Shown: positions 31,827 through 40,184, counted from the stretch's first letter. The stretch: DNA of 41,120 bases from an uncultured Collinsella sp. (GCA_902493895.1 CABUQW010000016.1:1-41120), one strand, 5' to 3'. The notes: generated from the sequence alone by a model not told the origin. Program-made: numbers and translations.

Positions 31827-33029
31827 ATGGACGCTAAGTTTACCGAGCTCGTCGAGCAGCTGAACGGCCTCGATTTTAAGGGTATGTACGGCAGCGATTT
31901 CCTGCACACTTGGGACAAGACCACCGACGAGCTCAAGGCGCTCTACATCGTCGCCGACGCCCTGCGCGAGCTGCGTGAGAACAACGTTTCATCCAAGATC
32001 TTCGACTCGGGCCTGGCCGTCTCCCTGTTCCGCGACAACTCCACCCGTACGCGCTTCTCCTTCTCTAAGGCCGCCAACCTGCTCGGCCTTGAGCTGCAGG
32101 ACCTGGACGAGAAGAAGTCCCAGATCGCCCACGGCGAGACCGTCCGCGAGACCGCTACCATGATCTCCTTTATGGCCGACGTCATCGGCATCCGCGACGA
32201 CATGTACATCGGCAAGGGCGACGCCTACATGGCCGAGGTCTCCGAGTCTGTCCAGCAGGCCTACGAGGACGGCGTTCTGGATCACCGTCCCACGCTCATC
32301 TCCTTGCAGTCCGACTCCGACCACCCCACGCAGTCCTCTGCCGACATGCTCTACCTCATCAACGAGTTTGGCGGTCTTGAGAACCTCAAGGGCAAGAAGG
32401 TTGCCGTTACCTGGGCCTATTCGCCCTCTTACGGCAAGCCGCTGTCCTGCCCGCAGTCGCTGATCAGCCTACTGCCCCGCTTTGGCATGGACGTCACCCT
32501 GGCTCACCCCGAGGGCTACGACCTCATGCCCGAGGTCGTCGAGCGCGCTAAGGGCTATGCCGCCGAGTCCGGTACCACCTTTAAGCAGGTCAACACCATG
32601 GCCGAGGCCTTCGAGGGTGCCGACATCGTGATCCCCAAGAGCTGGGCTCCGTTTGCCGCCATGGAGAAGCGTACCAACCTGTACGCCGAGGGCGACGACG
32701 CCGGCATCGCAGCGCTCGAGAAGGAGCTGCTCGCCCAGAACGCCACCCATCAGGACTGGTGCTCCACGACCGAGCTCATGGAGAAGACTGCCAACGGCCA
32801 GGACACCATCTTTATGCACCCGCTGCCCGCCGACATCTCCGGTGTCTCCTGCGAGCACGGCGAGGTTAACGCCGACGTCTTCGACATGCACCGCGTGGGC
32901 ATGTACAAGGAGGCCAGCTACAAGCCGTATGCCATCGCAGCCATGATGTTCCTGCAGAAGGTTGCCGATCCCGCCGCTACCCTCAAGGCCCTCGACGAGC
33001 GCAACACCGCCCGTTGGTTCCAGGCCTAA
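31827..33029 (+). CDS. ygeW: YgeW-type knotted carbamoyltransferase
   Basis: It belongs to the aspartate/ornithine carbamoyltransferase superfamily; its physiological substrate is unsettled. In purine breakdown it may run in reverse, releasing carbamoyl phosphate from a carbamoylated intermediate. The 400-aa product shows the carbamoyl-phosphate motif STRTR (S72-R76), HPTQ (H166-Q169) and MHPLPAD (from M330). ATG at 31827 follows GAAAGGA. A carbamate kinase (yqeA in E. coli), which would capture the carbamoyl phosphate as ATP, is not in this window. Confidence 0.92.
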   Translation: MDAKFTELVEQLNGLDFKGMYGSDFLHTWDKTTDELKALYIVADALRELRENNVSSKIFDSGLAVSLFRDNSTRTRFSFSKAANLLGLELQDLDEKKSQIAHGETVRETATMISFMADVIGIRDDMYIGKGDAYMAEVSESVQQAYEDGVLDHRPTLISLQSDSDHPTQSSADMLYLINEFGGLENLKGKKVAVTWAYSPSYGKPLSCPQSLISLLPRFGMDVTLAHPEGYDLMPEVVERAKGYAAESGTTFKQVNTMAEAFEGADIVIPKSWAPFAAMEKRTNLYAEGDDAGIAALEKELLAQNATHQDWCSTTELMEKTANGQDTIFMHPLPADISGVSCEHGEVNADVFDMHRVGMYKEASYKPYAIAAMMFLQKVADPAATLKALDERNTARWFQA

Positions 33030-33052
33030 AGCCGGGCTGAGGTAAGCCATGT

Positions 33053-33092
33053 AAAGGGGGCGCTCTGCCAACCGGCGGGGTGCCCCTTTTTG
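33053..33092 (+). terminator. Terminator after ygeW
   Basis: AAAGGGG (33053-33059) pairs with CCCCTTT (33083-33089), followed by TT. A small inner stem (GCC/GGC) is possible. It may be leaky, since mocA follows on the same strand 87 bp later. Confidence 0.65.
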
Positions 33093-33178
33093 CATCGCGG
33101 GCGTGCGGGATAAGCGCTTTCGATGTAGATGCCCGCGGCGCGAGTTATGGGTACGATGGTTTCAGGGGAGGTATCACC

Positions 33179-33793
33179 ATGAGACTTGGATGCGTCATTA
33201 TGGCTTCGGGCGAGGGCAAGCGGTTTGGCTCTAACAAGATGCTTGCCGATATCTATGGCGAGCCGCTGATTGCCCGGACCATCGATTCGGTTCCCCGGGG
33301 CTTTGACGTCGTGGTTTCGACGCGTTGGCCCGAGGTCGCTCAGATTTGCGAGGACAAGCATTGCCCGTGCGTGCTGCACGATGGCGAGCTGCGCAGCGAA
33401 AGCGTCCGTGCGGGCCTTTCGTGGGGAGTCGAACGCAACTGGAAAGGTTGCCTCTTTTTGCCGGGCGACCAGCCGCTCGTGAGCGCGGACTCTTTTGAGG
33501 CCATGGTTCGCGCGTTTGACGAGCGTGACCGCAAACATCCGGTGCGCTTGGCGTGCAACGGTGAGCCTTCGAGCCCGGTGCTCTTTCCGGTGGAACTGTT
33601 CGATGCACTTATGTGTCTTGAGGGCAAGGACGGCGGGGGCTCGATTCTCAAAGGCCGCGTCGACGTTGCACTGGTCGAGGCGCGTGCCTACGAGCTGTGG
33701 GACGTCGATACCGCCAAGGGGCAGCGACGTATAGCGGAGCATATCGCGGCCTGCTCGTATTTTGATCGCGTGGCCAACTGTATTAACCAATAA
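33179..33793 (+). CDS. mocA: MocA/YgfJ-like molybdenum cofactor nucleotidyltransferase
   Basis: It adds CMP (or another nucleotide) to molybdopterin, giving the dinucleotide cofactor used by xanthine dehydrogenase-type hydroxylases. The 204-aa product has a GT-A-like nucleotide fold: an N-terminal MASGEGKRFGSNKML loop (residues about 8-22) and LPGDQPLV with the metal Asp near residue 101. ATG at 33179 has GGGGAGG upstream; earlier in-frame codons lie in the terminator region. hyuA begins 8 bp downstream. In E. coli ygfJ/mocA is in the same cluster. Confidence 0.88.
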   Translation: MRLGCVIMASGEGKRFGSNKMLADIYGEPLIARTIDSVPRGFDVVVSTRWPEVAQICEDKHCPCVLHDGELRSESVRAGLSWGVERNWKGCLFLPGDQPLVSADSFEAMVRAFDERDRKHPVRLACNGEPSSPVLFPVELFDALMCLEGKDGGGSILKGRVDVALVEARAYELWDVDTAKGQRRIAEHIAACSYFDRVANCINQ

Positions 33794-33801
33794 GGAGCAA
33801 C

Positions 33802-35169
33802 ATGATCATCATCAAAAACGGCGCGCTTGTGACACCCCAGGGGCTTCGCCGCGCCGATCTTGCCATGGATGGCGACAAGATTGTGCGGATTGCCGCGGCA
33901 ATCGAGCCGGGCGAGGGCGATACCGTCCAGGACGCTACCGACTGTTGGGTGTTCCCCGGCTTTATCGACGGCCACACGCACATGCAGTGCTGGACCGGCA
34001 TGGATTGGACAGCCGATAGCTTTGAGACCGGCACGCGCGCGGCTGCCTGCGGCGGTACGACGACCATTGTGGACTACGCGACGGCCGATCGCGGCGTGAC
34101 CATGCCCGATGCCTTGGCCGAGTGGCATCGCCGCGCCGACGGAACCTGCACGGCCAACTACGCCTTTCATATGGCACTCGCCGAGTGGAACGAGCGCAAC
34201 CGCGCCGATCTTTCGGCCATGCGCGAGGCGGGCGTATCGTCGTTTAAGACCTACTTTGCCTACGACCATCTGCGCTTGGACGATGCCGAGACGCTCGAGG
34301 TGCTGGAGGAGCTCAAACGCCTGGGCGGTATCCTGTGCGTGCATTGCGAGAACGGCACGTTGGTGAATGAACTGCAGAAGCGCGTGTACGAGCAGGGGAT
34401 TCATGGGCCCGAGGGGCATGCGCTCAGCCGTCCGGACGTGTGCGAGGCCGAGGCCGTGAGCCGTCTGTTGTATCTGGCGCACCTGGCCGGCGACGCACCA
34501 GTCAACGTGGTGCACCTTTCGACCAAGCTGGGTCTCGAGGCCATCCGTGCCGCCAAGGCGCGCGGGCAGAAGAATATCTATGTCGAGACCTGCCCTCAGT
34601 ATTTGATGCTCGACGATACTTGCTACTTGGAGCAGGGCGAGGACGGCTTTGCGGGCGCCAAGTATGTGATGAGCCCGCCGCTGCGCCATGCGGGTGACCG
34701 TGCGGCACTGCGCGAGGCGCTTGTGGCCGGCGAGATCGATACGATTGCGACCGATCATTGCAGCTTTAACCTGCACGGGCAAAAGGACCGCGGGCGCGAC
34801 GATTTCCGCGCGATTCCCAACGGCGGGCCCGGCGTGGAGCATCGTCCCGTCGCGATTGCCACGAGCTTTGAGGGACAGTTGGGACCCGAGGACCTCTGCC
34901 GCTTGATGAGCGAGAACCCGGCGCGCGTCTTTGGCATGTATCCGCGCAAGGGCTGTCTTGCCGAGGGTGCCGATGCCGACGTGTGCGTGTGGGATCCCCA
35001 GGCACGCTGGACCATTAGCGCGGCGACGCAGCATCAGGCTGTGGACTACACGCCGCTCGAGGGTTTTGAGGCGCATGGTCGCGCCAAGGCCGTGTTTGTG
35101 AACGGCGTGCTGGCGGCACGCGACGGCGAGCCCACCGGAGCCCAGCCCGGTCGCTACGTGCCCCGCTAA
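33802..35169 (+). CDS. hyuA: Dihydropyrimidinase/hydantoinase-family amidohydrolase
   Basis: It is a cyclic-amide hydrolase with a binuclear zinc site, likely opening a ring in a purine-derived intermediate. The 455-aa product has HxH (H58, H60 in DGHTHM), the carboxylated lysine K149 (SSFKTYFAY), H181 (CVHCENG), H238 (VVHLS) and D318 (ATDHC). The Shine-Dalgarno sequence is AAGGAG. The order mocA-hyuA differs from E. coli, where hyuA follows ygeY. The true substrate is not known. Confidence 0.92.
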   Translation: MIIIKNGALVTPQGLRRADLAMDGDKIVRIAAAIEPGEGDTVQDATDCWVFPGFIDGHTHMQCWTGMDWTADSFETGTRAAACGGTTTIVDYATADRGVTMPDALAEWHRRADGTCTANYAFHMALAEWNERNRADLSAMREAGVSSFKTYFAYDHLRLDDAETLEVLEELKRLGGILCVHCENGTLVNELQKRVYEQGIHGPEGHALSRPDVCEAEAVSRLLYLAHLAGDAPVNVVHLSTKLGLEAIRAAKARGQKNIYVETCPQYLMLDDTCYLEQGEDGFAGAKYVMSPPLRHAGDRAALREALVAGEIDTIATDHCSFNLHGQKDRGRDDFRAIPNGGPGVEHRPVAIATSFEGQLGPEDLCRLMSENPARVFGMYPRKGCLAEGADADVCVWDPQARWTISAATQHQAVDYTPLEGFEAHGRAKAVFVNGVLAARDGEPTGAQPGRYVPR

Positions 35170-35171
35170 CA

Positions 35172-35192
35172 GGGGGGGTGCCGGACCCCCCC
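35172..35192 (+). terminator. G7/C7 hairpin after hyuA
   Basis: GGGGGGG (35172-35178) pairs with CCCCCCC (35186-35192). It directly precedes the long palindrome at 35194-35262; together they separate the convergent hyuA and yqeC. Confidence 0.5.
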
Positions 35193-35193
35193 G

Positions 35194-35262
35194 CAGTTGC
35201 GGTGAAATACGGACTGTTTGCGGCCGTCATACGGCCAAACAGTCCGTATTTCACCGCAACTG
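35194..35262. repeat. Long palindrome, copy 1 (27-bp perfect arms)
   Basis: The 27 nt at 35194-35220 (cagttgcggtgaaatacgga and on) are exactly complementary to 35236-35262, with a further inner GGCCGT/ACGGCC stem. A second copy with two changes lies at 37980-38046. It sits between convergent genes, where it would act as a bidirectional terminator or REP-like element. Confidence 0.8.
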
Positions 35263-35277
35263 ACGAGATGGGGCCGG

Positions 35278-36012
35278 CTACTTGAGGCTGGTGGCGATGA
35301 GGGGGCGGTTGAGGGCTGCCTCGAAGCGGTCGGCCATTGTGGGGTCGCTGAGCGTGTCGACTTGGTTGAGCATGACGCGTGCGGTATTGAGTTTCAGCGC
35401 CTGCATCTCGGCATTGAGCACTTGGGCGACGCGCTCGGGCGTGGCGGTATCGGTGGGCTCGCAGCCGCAGCACTCGCAGAAGAGCTCGGGGCGGTGGACA
35501 ACCTCGGCGACGGGCTTGCCGAATCCCGAGGCGCCGACGATCCAGACGATGTTGGCCGTGCCAGAGGGAATTACCGGCTCCCACGGGGCGTGGGCCTTGA
35601 GCGGGAGCCGCTTGCTGCCGTCCGCCTCGGCCAGGACGTAGTCAAAGCGCTGCGCCAGCTGGTCGAGCGGCTCGGCAGGGGAGGAGAGCTTGCCCGTCTC
35701 CGGGTCCAAAACACCCGCCTGGCAGATACTTCCGCGGCTCATGCCCGCGCATGCCTCGCAGGTGCAACCGGGGACATGCGAGGCGCCCGGCTTCCAAGGC
35801 GCGGCGTCCAGGCGACGGGTCGACCCGTCCCACGGCACGCCGGCGACGGGGAACATATGCGTGGTGGTGCAGAGGAGCGCGCGGCCGCCAGCGCGCATAA
35901 GCTCAAGGCCGAGCGTCTTTAGCAAGGTCGACTTGCCACCGCTGCCGATAATCGCGGTAATGCCCGGCTTGATCCTGAGCGCCGAGGCAAGATTGCCGCT
36001 AACCGTTTCCAT
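35278..36012 (-). CDS. yqeC: YqeC-type selenium-dependent hydroxylase accessory protein
   Basis: It is a P-loop protein found only with selenium-dependent molybdenum hydroxylases, probably helping cofactor or selenium insertion. The 244-aa product has Walker A GSGGKST (23-29). Cys clusters lie in the middle (CTCEACAG, then Cys of SICQAG) and at about 178-184 (CECCGCEP); both could bind metal. It is on the minus strand, against hyuA and divergent from yqeB, so it is a separate transcript from its partners. Confidence 0.88.
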   Translation of the reverse strand: METVSGNLASALRIKPGITAIIGSGGKSTLLKTLGLELMRAGGRALLCTTTHMFPVAGVPWDGSTRRLDAAPWKPGASHVPGCTCEACAGMSRGSICQAGVLDPETGKLSSPAEPLDQLAQRFDYVLAEADGSKRLPLKAHAPWEPVIPSGTANIVWIVGASGFGKPVAEVVHRPELFCECCGCEPTDTATPERVAQVLNAEMQALKLNTARVMLNQVDTLSDPTMADRFEAALNRPLIATSLK

Positions 36013-36114
36013 CTGTTCACCGCCGTATAATACTGTGATAATAAATAATCATCAGAGTAGCGGTCGAGCCGCTTTTGCTCTGCTCAAACCGTAGCACAGG
36101 GAGGTGCCCCGGGA
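36013..36114. promoter_or_regulatory. Divergent yqeC/yqeB promoter region
   Basis: AT-rich 102 nt with TATAAT at about 36025-36030 on the plus strand and TATTAT forms on the minus strand. Divergent promoters are likely. The yqeB Shine-Dalgarno sequence is GGGAGGTG at about 36100-36107. Confidence 0.45.
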
Positions 36115-36909
36115 ATGCTCGTTTATGTTCGCGGCGCCGGCGATATCGCCACGGGTGTCGCCGCTCGCTTGGTGCGCGCCGGCGTGTCGGTCGTTATGGC
36201 CGATATCGCGGTTCCCACGTGCATCCGCCGCACAATCAGTTTTTGCGAGGCTATTCGCCTGGGCGAGGTCCAGGTCGAGGGCATTCGCGCTCGCTTGGCG
36301 CAGACGCCGGCAGAGGCGCTCGAGATTACCCAAGCGGGGGATGTTGCCGTCGTGGTGGACCCTCAAGCCAAGATGCTCGATGAGCTTAAACCCGCGGCTG
36401 TGGTCGACGCGATTTTGGCCAAGCGCAACCTGGGCACCACGCGCGACATGGCGCCTACCGTCATCGCCGTGGGGCCGGGCTTTACCGCGCCGGTCGATTG
36501 CGACGCCGTGGTCGAGACCATGCGCGGGCATTTTTTGGGCCGCGTCATTACCCAGGGCTCGCCCCAGCCCAACACGGGCGTGCCGGGCGTGATCGCCGGC
36601 TATGGCAAGGAGCGCGTTATCCACAGCCCCGCCGCCGGCGTGTTTCGGTCCGACCGCGCAATCGGCGACATCGTGAGCGCCGGAGACGTGATTGGCTACG
36701 CGGACGATACGCCCATGTGCACGCAGATCGATGGCTGCCTGCGCGGGCTTTTGGCGAACGGCGTGCAGGTGACTGAGGGCTTTAAATGCGCCGATGTCGA
36801 TCCGCGCGGCGATGCCAGCTATATCAACTACATTTCAGACAAGGCGACGTCGGTCGGCGGCGGCGTGCTCGAGGCACTCGCTATGCTCACCGATATCTTT
36901 AGAGGATAG
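36115..36909 (+). CDS. yqeB: YqeB/EF2563-type selenium-dependent molybdenum hydroxylase accessory protein
   Basis: It is a marker protein for selenium-dependent Mo hydroxylases; its exact biochemical role is not known. The 264-aa product has an N-terminal nucleotide-binding-like segment (VRGAGDIATGVAARL, residues about 5-19) and the conserved VGPGFTAPVDCDAVVET and GSPQPNTGVPG blocks. ATG at 36115 follows GGGAGG. It lies 9 bp before xdhC, so they form a two-gene operon. Confidence 0.9.
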   Translation: MLVYVRGAGDIATGVAARLVRAGVSVVMADIAVPTCIRRTISFCEAIRLGEVQVEGIRARLAQTPAEALEITQAGDVAVVVDPQAKMLDELKPAAVVDAILAKRNLGTTRDMAPTVIAVGPGFTAPVDCDAVVETMRGHFLGRVITQGSPQPNTGVPGVIAGYGKERVIHSPAAGVFRSDRAIGDIVSAGDVIGYADDTPMCTQIDGCLRGLLANGVQVTEGFKCADVDPRGDASYINYISDKATSVGGGVLEALAMLTDIFRG

Positions 36910-36918
36910 AAGGCGGTA

Positions 36919-37962
36919 ATGGAAAAGCTCGATGTTGTGAATGCGGCGCTTGTCGCCCTGCGTGCTGGCGAGACGTGCGAGCTCGTGGTCGTAGCCGGAA
37001 CGGCGGGGTCGTCGCCGCGCGGCGTGGGCGCCTGGATGGCCGTCTTTGCCGACGGTAGCCAGGCGGGCACCATCGGCGGCGGCAAGATCGAGCTCTTTGC
37101 GCTGGACGAGGCGCGCGAGCTCCTGAGCGTGGGACAGTCGCGTCTGGTCCGCTACACCATGGGCGGCGAGAACTCCGATACCGGCATGATCTGCGGCGGA
37201 GCCATCTGCCTGTGCTACCTACATCTGGATGCGACCCAGGCACCGTTGTTCCAGTCGGTTGCCGACGTCTTGGCGTATCGACGCATCGGCGACTTCGTCA
37301 TCGACTTTGAACCGTTTGTCATCCAGGCCCTCGAGGGCGATGTGGCCGAGTACCATGGCGAGGCATCGTGCCATACCATTGCCGGCTGCCCCGAGCTTTC
37401 GCTGGTGGAGGAGGGGAGTAAGGTCACCTACACCAACGCGGCCTCTGAGATTCCCGCGGCGCACATCGAGACGCTCTGCCCCGAGGGCCTGACCTATATC
37501 TTTGGCTGCGGCCACGTGGGCGCCGCGACGGCGCGGGTGCTCACGGCGGCGGGCTTTGCCGTCGTGGCGTGCGACGACCGCCCCAGCACGTTGACGCCCG
37601 AATGGGTGCCCGGTGTCTACGATCGTCGCTTGGTCGACTACAAGAACCTGAGTAAGCAGTGCCCCATCGGGCCGCGCGACCTGGTGGTCGTCGCCACGGC
37701 GGGTCACAAGTCCGATATCGACGTGGTGATTCAGGCCATGCGCGCCAAACCCGCCTATCTGGGTTGCCTGGGCTCGCGTCGCAAGACGGCCTTTGTGCGC
37801 GCCCGCTTGGAGCAGGAAGGCTTTACGCAGGACCAGATCGACGAGCTGCACCTTCCGATCGGCGTTGCCATTCAGGCCGAGGATCCCGAAGAGATTGCCA
37901 TCTCCATCGCCGCCGAGATGATTCACCTGCGCCGCACCAAACTCGTCCCCCGCAAGCGCTAG
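36919..37962 (+). CDS. xdhC: XdhC/CoxI-family cofactor insertion protein
   Basis: XdhC proteins bind the molybdenum cofactor, promote its sulfuration and insert it into the hydroxylase. The 347-aa product has the N-terminal XdhC-CoxI domain (VAGTAGSSPRGVGAWM, GTIGGGKIE) with the Cys pair in MICGGAICLC. The C-terminal Rossmann domain starts at about F195 (FGCGHVGAATARVL). For the selenium class the inserted ligand would be selenido instead of sulfido (inference). It is the last gene before the ribosomal block resumes. Confidence 0.9.
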   Translation: MEKLDVVNAALVALRAGETCELVVVAGTAGSSPRGVGAWMAVFADGSQAGTIGGGKIELFALDEARELLSVGQSRLVRYTMGGENSDTGMICGGAICLCYLHLDATQAPLFQSVADVLAYRRIGDFVIDFEPFVIQALEGDVAEYHGEASCHTIAGCPELSLVEEGSKVTYTNAASEIPAAHIETLCPEGLTYIFGCGHVGAATARVLTAAGFAVVACDDRPSTLTPEWVPGVYDRRLVDYKNLSKQCPIGPRDLVVVATAGHKSDIDVVIQAMRAKPAYLGCLGSRRKTAFVRARLEQEGFTQDQIDELHLPIGVAIQAEDPEEIAISIAAEMIHLRRTKLVPRKR

Positions 37963-37979
37963 TCGCATCCTCACCAATA

Positions 37980-38046
37980 AGTTGCGGTGAAATACGGATT
38001 GTTTAAGCCTGTTAGGCCGCCCAACAGTCCCTATTTCACCGCAACT
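37980..38046. repeat. Long palindrome, copy 2
   Basis: Arms at 37980-38003 and 38023-38046 carry the same sequence as 35194-35262 with two internal changes that leave the arms nearly complementary. It lies just after xdhC and before the rplE leader, at the right-hand edge of the inserted region. With copy 1 it brackets yqeC-yqeB-xdhC. Confidence 0.75.
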
Positions 38047-38273
38047 GCTTTTTGGGACCCATTTGTGCGGGGGAGTTGTGGAGTTGTGCAGGCAGACGAG
38101 GTTTTTCTGGAAATACGCCCCCGATGCGCGTATAGTACCGATTGTTTTGTCGGCTCCTGCTGCGTCGAGTCCAAACCGCGAAATGCCATGAGCGGCGCGG
38201 ATGCAGCCAGGAGGCACGAGGACAACCCATCGTGGCCACGCCCCGTGCTTAAAACCCCAAGAAGGAGTGAACA
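38047..38273 (+). promoter_or_regulatory. rplE leader with promoter-like block at 38108-38136
   Basis: No gene is seen. TGGAAATACGCCC and, after eight more bases, GTATAGT (38108-38136) resemble the blocks at 176-201 and 2041-2066. TGGAAA-17-TATAGT fits a sigma-70-type promoter. About 140 nt of leader follow before rplE. This gives the displaced second ribosomal block its own transcription start. Confidence 0.5.
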
Positions 38274-38831
38274 ATGGCAGAAGAGAAGTATGTGCCGCGT
38301 CTGAAGACCAAGTACAACAACGAGGTCAAGCAGCAGCTTCAGGACAAGTTCCAGTACGAGAACGTCATGATGATCCCCAAGTTTGAGAAGATCGTCGTGA
38401 ACATGGGTGTCGGCGAGGCCGCTACCGATTCCAAGGCCATCGACGGTGCCGTGCGCGACCTGCGCGCCATCACCGGCCAGCAGCCGATGATCACCCGTGC
38501 CCGCAAGTCCATCGCTACCTTCCGCCTGCGCGCTGGTATGCCGATCGGCTGCAAGGTTACCCTGCGTGGCGACCGTATGTGGGAGTTCTTCGATCGTCTG
38601 ACCTCCGTCGCGATCCCCCGTATCCGCGACTTCCGCGGCATCTCCGCCAAGAGCTTCGACGGCCGTGGTAACTTCTCCATGGGCGTCACCGAGCAGCTCA
38701 TCTTCCCCGAGATCGACTTTGACTCCGTCGATCACCAGCGTGGTATGGACATCACTTTCGTGACCACCGCCAACACCGATGAGGAGGCCAAGGCCCTCCT
38801 GGACGCCTTCGGTTTCCCGTTCAAGAAATAG
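38274..38831 (+). CDS. rplE: 50S ribosomal protein L5
   Basis: L5 binds 5S rRNA and contacts P-site tRNA. The 185-aa product has the conserved segments KIVVNMGVGEA (about 41-51), TRARKSIATFRLR and GRGNFSMGVTEQ. The Shine-Dalgarno sequence is AAGGAGTGA. It normally follows rplX by a few bases; here xdhC and a palindrome precede it. The downstream order rpsZ-rpsH-rplF-rplR-rpsE is standard. Confidence 0.97.
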   Translation: MAEEKYVPRLKTKYNNEVKQQLQDKFQYENVMMIPKFEKIVVNMGVGEAATDSKAIDGAVRDLRAITGQQPMITRARKSIATFRLRAGMPIGCKVTLRGDRMWEFFDRLTSVAIPRIRDFRGISAKSFDGRGNFSMGVTEQLIFPEIDFDSVDHQRGMDITFVTTANTDEEAKALLDAFGFPFKK

Positions 38832-38846
38832 GTTCACCTGCCCTAT

Positions 38847-38876
38847 AAGCGCCGTTCCCACAAGGGGGCGGCGCTT
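38847..38876 (+). other. Intra-operon hairpin between rplE and rpsZ
   Basis: AAGCGCCG (38847-38854) pairs with CGGCGCTT (38869-38876), without a T-tract. It may regulate or process the spc transcript before rpsZ. Confidence 0.5.
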
Positions 38877-38910
38877 GGGGCGAACAATACTCTATGTGAG
38901 GAGGATATAA

Positions 38911-39096
38911 GTGGCTAAGACATCGATGATCGTCAAGTGCAATCGCAAGCAGAAGTTCTCTACTCGTGAGTACACGCGCTGCCAGCGCTGCGGCCGTCCG
39001 CACTCTGTGTACCGCAAGTTCGGCCTGTGCCGTGTCTGCTTCCGTGAGCTTGCACTCAAGGGCGAGCTTCCCGGCGTTAAGAAGGCCAGCTGGTAA
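38911..39096 (+). CDS. rpsZ: 30S ribosomal protein S14 type Z (zinc form)
   Basis: S14 is a late assembly protein of the 30S head. The 61-aa product is the short zinc-binding form, with CxxC pairs in RCQRCGRP and LCRVCF, as usual in Gram-positive bacteria. The start is GTG after GGAGGAT. An alternative symbol is rpsN. Confidence 0.95.
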   Translation: MAKTSMIVKCNRKQKFSTREYTRCQRCGRPHSVYRKFGLCRVCFRELALKGELPGVKKASW

Positions 39097-39215
39097 GTCA
39101 CTACCAGCGTTTCAAGCATCCGTTTGGAACAGGGAAAACGCGCTAGTTAGGCTTTGCCGTTAAGGGCGGCGAAGAACCAAGAGCACGTGTTCATCAAGAA
39201 CGAAGGAGAATCTGT

Positions 39216-39614
39216 ATGAACCTTACAGACCCGATCGCAGATATGCTTACGCGCATCCGTAACGCTAACTCTGTGAACAAGGCCACGGTCTCCATGCCGA
39301 GCAGCAAGAAGCTCGTCGAGATCGCTCGTGTTCTGCACGAGGAGGGCTACATCGAGGGCTACGATGTCGAGGACACCGTTCCCCAGAAGACTCTGCACAT
39401 CACGCTTAAGTATGGTCCCAAGAAGGCTAAGGTCATCAACGGCATCCGCCGCATTTCCAAGCCGGGCCTGCGTAAGTACACCGGCGTTGCCGACATGCCC
39501 CGCGTCCGCGGTGGCCTTGGTACCGCCATTATTTCCACCAGCCATGGCGTCATGACCGACCGCGATGCTCGCAAGCACAACGTCGGCGGCGAGATCATCG
39601 CTTACGTCTGGTAA
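39216..39614 (+). CDS. rpsH: 30S ribosomal protein S8
   Basis: S8 is a primary 16S rRNA binder and, in E. coli, the autogenous repressor of the spc operon. The 132-aa product shows DPIADMLTRIRNAN at the N-terminus and the C-terminal GGEIIAYVW. The Shine-Dalgarno sequence is AAGGAG. The 119-nt gap before it contains no recognised gene. Confidence 0.97.
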   Translation: MNLTDPIADMLTRIRNANSVNKATVSMPSSKKLVEIARVLHEEGYIEGYDVEDTVPQKTLHITLKYGPKKAKVINGIRRISKPGLRKYTGVADMPRVRGGLGTAIISTSHGVMTDRDARKHNVGGEIIAYVW

Positions 39615-39647
39615 TTCGCTCGGTAGGTAGAAGGAAAGGAGATCACC

Positions 39648-40184
39648 GTGTCTCGTATCGGTAATAAGCCTGTCCAGATTCCCGCCGGAGTCGAAGTGGC
39701 AGTCAACGGCAACAACGTTGTCGTCAAGGGCCCCAAGGGCCAGCTCGAGCTCGATGTCTTTGAGAAGCTCGCTATCAACGTCGAGGACAACGTCCTCACC
39801 GTTTCCCGTCCCGACGACGAGCGTGAGACCCGTGCCCGCCACGGCCTCACCCGCGCCCTCATCCACAACATGGTTGTTGGCGTTTCCGAGGGCTTCGAGA
39901 AGAAGCTCGAGCTCGCCGGCGTCGGCTACCGCGTGCAGCAGAAGGGCAAGAACCTCGAGTTCTCCCTGGGCTTCTCGCACCCCGTGATCGTCGAGGCTCC
40001 CGAGGGCATCACCTTCGAGGTTCCCGACAACACCCACGTGAACGTCAAGGGTATCAACAAGCAGCAGGTCGGTCAGATCGCCGCTGAGATCCGCGGCCAT
40101 CGTCCTCCCGAGCCTTACAAGGGCAAGGGTATCCACTACGTTGGCGAGCACATCCGCCGCAAGCTGGGTAAGGCCGCCAAGTAG
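39648..40184 (+). CDS. rplF: 50S ribosomal protein L6
   Basis: L6 lies near the factor-binding site of the 50S. The 178-aa product has SRIGNKPVQIPAGVEV at the start and the conserved EPYKGKGIHY (about 161-170) near the end. The start is GTG with AAAGGAG upstream. A hairpin at 40210-40231 (CCAGCACC/GGTGCTGG) lies between it and rplR. Confidence 0.97.
   Translation: MSRIGNKPVQIPAGVEVAVNGNNVVVKGPKGQLELDVFEKLAINVEDNVLTVSRPDDERETRARHGLTRALIHNMVVGVSEGFEKKLELAGVGYRVQQKGKNLEFSLGFSHPVIVEAPEGITFEVPDNTHVNVKGINKQQVGQIAAEIRGHRPPEPYKGKGIHYVGEHIRRKLGKAAK

Noticed and set aside
6175..38273. Simple prophage or integrative element as the source of the split ribosomal operon
   Set aside because: No integrase, transposase, phage structural gene, target duplication or tRNA was seen; most of the content is ordinary metabolic genes with codon use like the rest.
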